5,246 bases of DNA from positions 1 to 5,246 of the forward strand of contig CAMCQD010000161.1 of the NCBI GenBank assembly GCA_945876925.1, read 5' to 3'. The translations under genes and the position numbers were made by a program. Origin of the DNA: an uncultured Dermatophilus sp. GTDB taxonomy: Bacteria; Actinomycetota; Actinomycetes; Actinomycetales; Dermatophilaceae. Positions 1 to 4,523 of the stretch are shown piece by piece; the first letter of the stretch is position 1; the number at the start of each line of letters is the position of its first letter. The notes beneath the pieces are model-generated. The model was given only the letters and a program-made list of their open reading frames with translations. It was not told the origin of the DNA and did no database searches.

Positions 1-725
1 GGGGCTGCGAGCGGGTCACCGTGCTCACCGGGGCCGGGATGTCCGCCGAGAGCGGCGTGTCCACCTTCCGCGAAGAGCACACGGGCCTGTGGGCGCGGTT
101 CGACCCGATGCGGCTGGCGACCCCGGAGGCGTGGTTCGCCGACAAGCCCCTGGTGTGGGCCTGGAACGCCTGGCGGATGCAGCAGGTCCGCGCCGCCGGG
201 CCCAACGCCGGCCACCTGGCCCTGGCCCGCTGGCAGCAGGCCTGCCCGGGCGTGCGCATCGCTACCCAGAACATCGATGACCTGCATGAACGTGCCGGGA
301 GCACGGGGGTGGCCCACGTTCACGGACAGCTGCTGAGCTACCGGTGCGACACCTGCGGGCGCCCCTACCCGGGCCCGGTCGAGCTGCCCGCGCACGTGCC
401 CGAGCGGCTCGCCCCTCCGCCGTGCCCGCACTGCCGCGGTGATATCCGCCCTGACGTGGTCTGGTTCGGTGAGATGCTGCCCGCCGGTGCCTTCCGCGAC
501 GCCGAGCGATGGTCCCGTGACGCCGAGCTGGTGCTCGTCGTGGGAACCTCGGGGATCGTCTACCCGTTCGCGGCGCTGCCGGAGATCGCGGCCAGCAGCG
601 GAGCGACCGTGATCGAGATCAACCCCGATCCCAGCCGCCTGACGGAGACGGGCGTGGCCGATGTGTCCTGGCCGCAGACTGCGGCCGTGGCGTTACCCGC
701 CCTGGTCGATGCGGTGCTCGCCTAG
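1..725 (+). CDS. Sirtuin (Sir2/CobB family) NAD-dependent protein deacylase, 5'-truncated
   Basis: Sirtuins remove acyl groups from lysines using NAD+, giving nicotinamide and O-acyl-ADP-ribose, in the cytoplasm. The reading frame is open to the left edge (bases 3-20 encode GCERVT, directly before the NAD motif), so the true start lies outside; the GTG at base 21 is probably internal. Numbering from base 21, I see the NAD-binding GAGMSAESG (4-12) with TFR (15-17), TQNIDDLHERAG (82-93), the catalytic His in HVHG (H101), zinc cysteines C109, C112, C135 and C138, VWFGE (147-151), GTSG (175-178) and EINP (199-202) near the C-terminus. Total length of about 240 residues fits small bacterial class III sirtuins. 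The class III Tyr-x-x-Arg acyl pocket appears as N49-A-W-R52, so the Tyr is replaced. The next gene is 281 bases downstream on the same strand, and no clear terminator separates them. The family is certain; the acyl preference is not. Confidence 0.95.
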   Translation, partial: GCERVTVLTGAGMSAESGVSTFREEHTGLWARFDPMRLATPEAWFADKPLVWAWNAWRMQQVRAAGPNAGHLALARWQQACPGVRIATQNIDDLHERAGSTGVAHVHGQLLSYRCDTCGRPYPGPVELPAHVPERLAPPPCPHCRGDIRPDVVWFGEMLPAGAFRDAERWSRDAELVLVVGTSGIVYPFAALPEIAASSGATVIEINPDPSRLTETGVADVSWPQTAAVALPALVDAVLA

Positions 726-854
726 CCTCCCGGCGGGACCTCGCCGCCGCCCGCGGCCCCGATCCGCCGGTGAATCGCTGTCGCGGCCCGTTCCCTTGCC
801 GATTGGTCCCGGACGAGGCGAATCTCAGCGCCAGCCGGGCACTGTCCCGCAGAC

Positions 855-883
855 GGGAACCGCGCGCGGTGGGTGCTCGTCAA
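855..883 (+). promoter_or_regulatory. Possible ECF-sigma promoter upstream of the protease gene
   Basis: GGGAAC (855-860) is followed after 17 bases by CGTCAA (878-883). Promoters of group 4 (extracytoplasmic function) sigma factors typically pair a GGAAC-type -35 with a CGTC/CGTT-type -10 at roughly this spacing. It would start transcription near base 890, about 115 bases before the protease start codon. In mycobacteria the HtrA-like pepD is under SigE control, which makes this plausible. The match is short and could be chance in GC-rich DNA. Confidence 0.3.
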
Positions 884-915
884 CGTGTATGCATGGTTCA
901 GGGGGCTGGGGGACT

Positions 916-934
916 CTCATAGCTGGCTCACAGC
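916..934 (+). promoter_or_regulatory. 8-bp direct repeat, candidate response-regulator operator
   Basis: CTCATAGC (916-923) and CTCACAGC (927-934) are near-identical direct repeats (7 of 8 bases) separated by TGG, giving an 11-bp period, one helical turn. OmpR/PhoB-family regulators bind such tandem half-sites. Mycobacterial MprA recognises a direct-repeat box upstream of the HtrA-like protease gene pepD. Here the repeat lies 72 bases before the protease start. The regulator's identity is inference; no two-component genes are in the window. A lone related hexamer, CTCAGC, is at 824-829. Confidence 0.45.
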
Positions 935-993
935 GTCGTCATGGGGTGTGCACGTGAGCGGGTTGTGTGCTGTCCATTGAAGACAACTGTCAC

Positions 994-1000
994 GAAGGGA
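994..1000 (+). promoter_or_regulatory. Ribosome binding site of the protease gene
   Basis: GAAGGGA lies six bases before the ATG at 1007. It decides the start over the in-frame ATG at 941, which would place 22 unrelated residues before the export signal. Confidence 0.7.
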
Positions 1001-1006
1001 CAAGAC

Positions 1007-2212
1007 ATGAGCACCCGATCGTTCTTCGCGCGCCGCAAGCGCTCGATCGCTGTGGTCGCAGGAGCGGTCGCAGTCGTAGCCGCGGCCGGGGCCGCCACCA
1101 TGGCTTCCGGTCCGATGTCCGCGGCCCAGCAGTCGCTGCGCGCTCAGGGAACCTTGCCGTACGGCATCGGCCAGGACTCACAGGACATCGCCGGCGTGCA
1201 GGAAAGCCAGGAACTGGAGGCGTACGGCACGCCCGGCCAGTCGCTCCCGTCCGACCGGCGCGGCCGTCAGCCGTGGGGGACCGGTTCCGAGCGGGTGACC
1301 AGCAATCTCGACCGGGGGGTGCGGGTCAGTGACGCTCCCGGCGTCGTCCTCATCAACACGGAGGCCACCAGCGGCGAGGGCATGGGCACCGGCATGGTGC
1401 TCACCGCCGACGGCCAGGTGCTGACGAACTACCACGTGGTGGACGGCTCCGAGTCGGTCAAGGTCACCGTCGCCGACACCGGGAACACCTACACCGCCAA
1501 GGTGGTAGGCGCCGACAGCGCCCGTGACGTGGCGCTGCTGCAGCTGTCCGGGGCGAAGAACCTGTCCACCGTCACGGTCTCGCAGGCAGCGGCCAAGCTG
1601 GGCGACACCGTGTACGCGGTCGGTAACGGCAACGGCCAGGGGTTCCTCACCCGGCTGCAGGGCAAGGTCACCGGGATCAACGAAGCGATTGACGTTTCCG
1701 AGGGCACCACCTTCGGCCCGTCCTCCCGGCTGACCGATCTCATCAAGACCGACGCCGACGTGGTCCAGGGCTACTCCGGCGGGCCGCTGCTCAACTCCTC
1801 CGGGGAGGTCGTCGGGCTGACCACGGCCGCCTCCGCGGGCGGGGACGTCGACGGCTATGCCACCCCGATCAGCGAGGCGATGGGCGTGGTCTCGAAGATC
1901 CGCGCTGGCGAGGAGTCCGGCACGGTGCGCATCGGCCCCAAGGGGGCGCTCGGGGTGCAGGTGGGCACCGACCCGTCGGCCGAGGGCGCGGTCATCGTCG
2001 CGATCCCCGGAGACTCGGCGGCCGGGGCGGCCGGCCTGTCGCGCGGGGACATCATCACTGCTATCGACGGTAAGGAAATCAGCAGCGCGAGCGAGCTGGC
2101 CAGCCTGGTCGGGAGCAAGGAGCCGGGCACGCGGGTGACGGTGACGTGGCAGAACTCCGCTGGCACGAGCAAGAGGGCCACGGTGACGCTGGGCACCAGC
2201 ACGGTGAACTGA
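1007..2212 (+). CDS. HtrA/DegP-like S1C serine protease with PDZ domain, exported
   Basis: Predicted extracytoplasmic endoprotease of the HtrA type, which degrades or holds misfolded envelope proteins. The 401-residue product begins with a basic stretch (R4-R13) and a hydrophobic Ala/Val segment (14-31), a signal peptide or membrane anchor. There is no proper twin-arginine motif, since Lys-Arg-Ser follows the Arg pair. A Gln/Gly/Ser-rich linker without obvious fold covers about 36-105. The protease domain (about 110-300) shows the triad H143 (NYHVVDG), D174 (SARDVALLQL) and S257 (GYSGGPLL). The PDZ domain (about 313-397) includes GALGVQV and AAGLSRGDIITAIDG. The protein lacks cysteine. The residue before the nucleophile is Tyr where HtrA proteins usually have Asn. 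The start at 1007 is supported by its ribosome binding site. The upstream direct repeat and ECF-like promoter suggest envelope-stress control, as for mycobacterial pepD, but orthology to pepD is not established. Confidence 0.93.
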   Translation: MSTRSFFARRKRSIAVVAGAVAVVAAAGAATMASGPMSAAQQSLRAQGTLPYGIGQDSQDIAGVQESQELEAYGTPGQSLPSDRRGRQPWGTGSERVTSNLDRGVRVSDAPGVVLINTEATSGEGMGTGMVLTADGQVLTNYHVVDGSESVKVTVADTGNTYTAKVVGADSARDVALLQLSGAKNLSTVTVSQAAAKLGDTVYAVGNGNGQGFLTRLQGKVTGINEAIDVSEGTTFGPSSRLTDLIKTDADVVQGYSGGPLLNSSGEVVGLTTAASAGGDVDGYATPISEAMGVVSKIRAGEESGTVRIGPKGALGVQVGTDPSAEGAVIVAIPGDSAAGAAGLSRGDIITAIDGKEISSASELASLVGSKEPGTRVTVTWQNSAGTSKRATVTLGTSTVN

Positions 2213-2258
2213 GGTACGCCAAAGCCCGGTGAGCTTAAACGGCGCCGGGCGGGGCGCA

Positions 2259-2305
2259 CGCAGCTGGCCGGGACGGCACTGGCGGAGCCGTCCCGGCCAG
2301 CTGCG
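2259..2305. terminator. Strong hairpin between convergent genes
   Basis: A perfect 19-bp inverted repeat, CGCAGCTGGCCGGGACGGC (2259-2277) with its complement at 2287-2305 and a 9-base loop, begins 46 bases after the protease stop. No T-run follows on either strand, as is common for actinobacterial terminators. Its place between converging genes suggests it ends transcripts from both sides. Confidence 0.75.
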
Positions 2306-2309
2306 GTAC

Positions 2310-2341
2310 CGGCGCGCCCGCGCTGCCGTGAGGGCGCGCCG
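2310..2341. terminator. Second hairpin, close to the aminotransferase stop
   Basis: CGGCGCGCCC (2310-2319) pairs perfectly with GGGCGCGCCG (2332-2341) around a 12-base loop. It lies five bases past the aminotransferase stop codon on the minus strand and four bases from the 2259-2305 hairpin. It probably serves mainly the minus-strand gene, with the larger hairpin as backup. Confidence 0.6.
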
Positions 2342-2346
2342 CCGGG

Positions 2347-3564
2347 CTAGCGCCGCCGGGCCAGGAACCTGCCGAGCCTGCCGATCGCCTCCTGGAGATC
2401 CTCGACCCGGGGCAGGGTGACGATGCGGATGTGGTCGGGGCGCGGCCAGTTCAGCCCTGAGCCTTGCACGACCAGCAGCCGCTCCTCACGCAGCAGATCG
2501 AGCACGAACTGCTCATCATCGGCGATGGGGTACACCTGCGGGTCGAGCCGGGGGAAGATGTACAGTGCCCCCTTGGGCACGGTGGTGCTCACCCCGGGGA
2601 TGTCGCTGAGCATCTCGACGGCGATGTTGCGCTGCTCGAACAGCCGCCCGCCGGGCCGCACCAGGTCGGTAATGCTCTGATACCCGCCCAGGCAGGTGCC
2701 GATGATGTGCTGAGCCGGGTGGTTGGCGCACAGGCGCATGTTGGTGAGCATGTCGATGCCGCCCAGATAGCCGCGGGCCGATTCCCGGGCGCCGGTGACC
2801 ACCATCCAGCCGGCCCGGAATCCGGCGATGCGGTACGCCTTGGACAAGCCGCTGTAGGTCAGGCACAGCAGATCCGGAGCCAGCGGAGCGACGTGGATGT
2901 GCTCGGCGCCGTCGTAGAGGATCTTGTCGTAGATCTCGTCGGAAAACAGGATGAGATCGAATTCACGCGCGAGCGCCACGATCCCGTTAAGCACATCGCG
3001 TGAGTACACCGCGCCGGTGGGGTTGTTCGGATTGATGATGACGATGCCGCGGGTGCGGTCGGTGATCTTGCTGCGCAGGTCCTCCAGGTCAGGTTCCCAG
3101 TCCCGGCTCTCATCGCACAGGTAATGCACCGGGCGCCCGCCGGACAGCGACACCGAAGCCGTCCACAGGGGATAGTCGGGGGCCGGGATCAGCACCTCGT
3201 CCCCGTTGTCCAGCAGCGCCTGCATCGAGATGCTGATGAGCTCGCTCACGCCATTGCCCAGGTAGACGTCATCGACGTCGAGCGCGAAACCGCGCTGCTC
3301 GTAGTGCTGCACGACGGCGCGGCGGGCCAGGATGTTGCCTTTGCTGTCCGAATACCCGACCGCGCCGGAGGCCATCTTCTTGAAGTCGACGAGGATTTCC
3401 TCGGGTGCCTCGAACCCGAACGGTCCCGGATTGCCGATGTTGAGCTTCATTACCCGGTAGCCCTCGTCCTCCATGCGCTTGGCCTCGGCAGGTACCGGGC
3501 CCCGGATCGCGTAGTGGACGTCATCGAGCTTGCTGGACTGTGGGATGGGGCGCATGCGTGGCAT
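2347..3564 (-). CDS. alaA: AlaA-type alanine/glutamate-pyruvate aminotransferase (PLP fold type I)
   Basis: Cytoplasmic PLP enzyme expected to exchange amino groups between glutamate and pyruvate, making alanine and 2-oxoglutarate. The sequence matches E. coli AlaA and the M. tuberculosis Rv0337c type nearly end to end. Numbered from the chosen start, landmarks are SSKL..V.Y.IRGPV (10-24), KLNIGNPGPFGF (40-51), GNGVSE (103-108, PLP phosphate side), PAPDYPLW (127-134), INPNNPTG (177-184), SDEIYDKILYD (208-218), the Schiff-base lysine K242 in SGLSKAYRIAGFRAGW, and the carboxylate-binding R380 in DHIRIVTLPR. The start at 3564 gives 405 residues, equal to E. coli AlaA, with GGTGA four bases upstream, a good match to the 3' part of the Shine-Dalgarno sequence. 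An ATG at 3555 (402 residues) is possible. One at 3660 would add 32 non-conserved residues, though Rv0337c does have an N-terminal extension. It converges with the protease gene and is transcribed alone. Confidence 0.93.
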   Translation of the reverse strand: MPRMRPIPQSSKLDDVHYAIRGPVPAEAKRMEDEGYRVMKLNIGNPGPFGFEAPEEILVDFKKMASGAVGYSDSKGNILARRAVVQHYEQRGFALDVDDVYLGNGVSELISISMQALLDNGDEVLIPAPDYPLWTASVSLSGGRPVHYLCDESRDWEPDLEDLRSKITDRTRGIVIINPNNPTGAVYSRDVLNGIVALAREFDLILFSDEIYDKILYDGAEHIHVAPLAPDLLCLTYSGLSKAYRIAGFRAGWMVVTGARESARGYLGGIDMLTNMRLCANHPAQHIIGTCLGGYQSITDLVRPGGRLFEQRNIAVEMLSDIPGVSTTVPKGALYIFPRLDPQVYPIADDEQFVLDLLREERLLVVQGSGLNWPRPDHIRIVTLPRVEDLQEAIGRLGRFLARRR

Positions 3565-3766
3565 TCTCTCACCCGCCGGGGCATGCTCCCGGCCGCCGGG
3601 CCGGGGGAGAGGAAGGGCCAGCCGCAGGTCGGCGGGTTTGTCCTGCGGATCTTCGCGCATGCCCGCATCGGCTGCCAGACAAGCGCATTAGCCCGGTTAC
3701 CGGCCCGGGCCTGCGGTTTTTTCCCAATCTTCTTGTGAGTTGCCAGGCAGCGACGATAGGGCGGGC
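3565..3766 (-). promoter_or_regulatory. Leader and presumed promoter region of the aminotransferase gene
   Basis: This stretch upstream of alaA has no convincing protein of its own; the in-frame ATG at 3660 would only lengthen the enzyme. In minus-strand RNA it contains CCGCAGG twice (3716-3710 and 3648-3642) and its complement CCTGCGG once (3628-3622), so two mutually exclusive stems are possible. I could not identify convincing -35 and -10 boxes. It matches no riboswitch class that I recognise. Confidence 0.4.
3684..3722 (+). terminator. Terminator-shaped hairpin with T6, opposite strand to alaA
   Basis: CGCA and GCCCGG (3684-3687, 3691-3696) pair with CCGGGC and TGCG (3705-3710, 3712-3715) around an 8-base loop, and the T6 run at 3717-3722 follows one base later. 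This is the only stem plus T-run of intrinsic-terminator shape that I found in the window. It faces the plus strand, where no gene lies immediately upstream, so it would stop only antisense or read-through RNA. It may instead be leader structure for alaA or chance. Confidence 0.35.
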
Positions 3767-3812
3767 GGATCGCGGGGGGCGGCGGGGGGGGGGCCGCCGC
3801 CCGCCGCGATCC
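3767..3812. terminator. Long hairpin with a G10 run
   Basis: A 19-base arm at 3767-3785 (starts GGATCGCGGGG) pairs with 3794-3812 (ends CGCGATCC) with one G-G mismatch. The loop is eight G on the plus strand, part of a G10 run at 3784-3793. It lies 106 bases past the CBS-protein stop and probably acts as a back-up terminator for that minus-strand transcript. Without a T-run, this role is inferred from position. Confidence 0.5.
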
Positions 3813-3824
3813 TGCTTATCTCAC

Positions 3825-3842
3825 GCGGACGTCTCCGTCCGC
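3825..3842 (-). terminator. Small perfect hairpin with GAGA tetraloop on the minus strand
   Basis: GCGGACG (3825-3831) pairs with CGTCCGC (3836-3842). Read as minus-strand RNA, the loop is GAGA, a GNRA tetraloop, which makes a stable hairpin. It sits between two larger hairpins downstream of the CBS-protein gene. It may be part of a compound terminator or of a structured 3' untranslated region. Confidence 0.4.
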
Positions 3843-3863
3843 TAACCGCCCCGCCGCCGGGCC

Positions 3864-3899
3864 GGGCGGGACCTGGCGCGTCCCCGCGGGTTCCCGCCC
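3864..3899 (-). terminator. Hairpin just downstream of the CBS-protein gene
   Basis: GGGCGGGA (3864-3871) pairs perfectly with TCCCGCCC (3892-3899), and two more pairs are possible past a bulged T. It lies 18 bases beyond the CBS-protein stop codon, the right distance for a terminator, but has no T-run. Confidence 0.5.
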
Positions 3900-3917
3900 A
3901 GCGGGGCCCTTCGCGGA

Positions 3918-4349
3918 TCAGGTGTGGATGTAGGTCATGAGGTGGTCGAGCTCGGCCTCCACCTGGGAGACCCGGGCCTTGACCGCGTCGCCGATGCTGA
4001 CGATGGAGACCAGCTCGCCATCCTGGGTGACCGGCAGGTGCCGGAAGCGGCGCTCGGTCATGAGGGCCGCGATATCGACTAGCTTGGCCGGCGGATCGCA
4101 GGTGACGACGTTGGTGGTCATGATGGCCGAGACCGGCTGCTGCAGGATCTGCGCGCCCTCGCGGTTGATCGCCCGGACGACGTCCCGTTCGCTGACGATG
4201 CCCTCGACGTGCTTGCCGTCGCCGCTGACGACGACGGCGCCGATGCGGTGCTCGGCCAGCGTGGCCAGCAGCTCCAGGATGGTCGCATCGGCCGGGATGG
4301 TCACCACCGTGTGGGGGCCGCGCGCTGAGATGACGTCGCTGATTCTCAT
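3918..4349 (-). CDS. Stand-alone tandem CBS-domain protein
   Basis: The 143-residue product is almost entirely two CBS domains, which fold together as a Bateman module and usually bind adenine nucleotides such as AMP, ATP or NAD to regulate a partner. CBS1 spans about 1-62 with GIVSERDVV (50-58). CBS2 spans about 72-128 with IMTTNVVTCDP (76-86), MTERRFRHLPV (97-107) and LVSIVSIGDAV (113-123). A charged C-terminal helix (125-140) follows. There is no catalytic domain, signal or membrane segment, so the partner is unknown. The start at 4349 (MRISDV) is where homologues that I recall begin. The in-frame ATG at 4391 would add 14 residues with no better ribosome site. No Shine-Dalgarno sequence precedes 4349, but TACCTT lies 7-12 bases upstream, fitting a leaderless message. 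The pyrophosphatase gene lies upstream on the same strand, separated by a terminator-like hairpin. Confidence 0.88.
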   Translation of the reverse strand: MRISDVISARGPHTVVTIPADATILELLATLAEHRIGAVVVSGDGKHVEGIVSERDVVRAINREGAQILQQPVSAIMTTNVVTCDPPAKLVDIAALMTERRFRHLPVTQDGELVSIVSIGDAVKARVSQVEAELDHLMTYIHT

Positions 4350-4355
4350 GTGACG

Positions 4356-4361
4356 AAGGTA
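4356..4361 (-). promoter_or_regulatory. Possible -10 box for a leaderless CBS-protein transcript
   Basis: TACCTT on the minus strand fits the actinobacterial TANNNT -10 pattern and sits 7-12 bases before the ATG at 4349, so transcription would begin at or next to the start codon. No good -35 is visible. The lack of a ribosome binding site supports the idea indirectly. Confidence 0.3.
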
Positions 4362-4405
4362 GAGGCGAACTTCCTTACGCGCCAGTGACATCGCCGCGAT
4401 CAGCG

Positions 4406-4420
4406 GTCCTGGCGCAGGAC
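4406..4420. promoter_or_regulatory. 15-bp palindrome upstream of the CBS-protein gene
   Basis: GTCCTG-GCG-CAGGAC is a perfect 6-bp inverted repeat with a 3-base centre, 57-71 bases before the CBS-protein start. The form suits a dimeric regulator, and the position would suit an activator if the message is leaderless. It could also be chance. It is not the DosR box, whose half-sites (GGGAC...GTCCC) have the opposite orientation. Confidence 0.3.
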
Positions 4421-4473
4421 ACGCCGGAAGGTCTGGGGATACCCCGGGGGCTACTGCGGGACCGGGTAGCAGG

Positions 4474-4512
4474 CCGCCGCCCCGGGACGGGGGTAACGTC
4501 CCGGGGCGGCGG
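4474..4512 (-). terminator. Hairpin downstream of the pyrophosphatase gene
   Basis: CCGCCGCCCCGGGACG (4474-4489) pairs perfectly over 16 bp with 4497-4512 around a 7-base loop. It starts 11 bases after the pyrophosphatase stop on the minus strand. There is no T-run, but stem strength and position strongly suggest the end of that transcript, separating it from the CBS-protein gene. Confidence 0.75.
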
Positions 4513-4523
4513 GTCAGCTGGGT

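Noticed and set aside
661..957. 98-residue open frame spanning the sirtuin end and the intergenic region
   Set aside because: It overlaps the sirtuin in another frame, is Arg/Pro/Gly rich, has no recognisable motif, and contains the regulatory repeat. It is a GC-rich shadow.
941..1006. In-frame N-terminal extension of the protease from the ATG at 941
   Set aside because: It would put 22 unrelated residues before a normal export signal, while ATG 1007 has GAAGGGA at six-base spacing.
1007..1100. Twin-arginine export signal on the protease
   Set aside because: The arginine pair is followed by Lys-Arg-Ser, not the x-Phe-Leu-Lys pattern, so Sec export or an anchor is more likely.
1855..2259. 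134-residue minus-strand open frame under the protease PDZ region
   Set aside because: Antisense shadow that runs into the intergenic hairpin; no homologous features.
2464..3003. 179-residue plus-strand open frame inside alaA
   Set aside because: Antisense shadow of the aminotransferase, with no motif and no ribosome site noted.
3660..3730. Possible tRNA or known riboswitch in the alaA leader
   Set aside because: The GC stem and TTA loop suggested a tRNA arm, but no acceptor, anticodon or T-loop pattern fits, and no riboswitch core that I know is present.
3124..3738. 204-residue plus-strand open frame opposite alaA
   Set aside because: It mirrors the aminotransferase codons on the other strand, has no known domain, and alaA is certain. 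Long antisense frames are common at this GC content.
4401..4425. DosR (hypoxia) box upstream of the CBS-protein gene, by analogy with mycobacterial hrp1
   Set aside because: The palindrome half-sites are GTCC...GGAC, the reverse arrangement of the DosR GGGAC...GTCCC motif.
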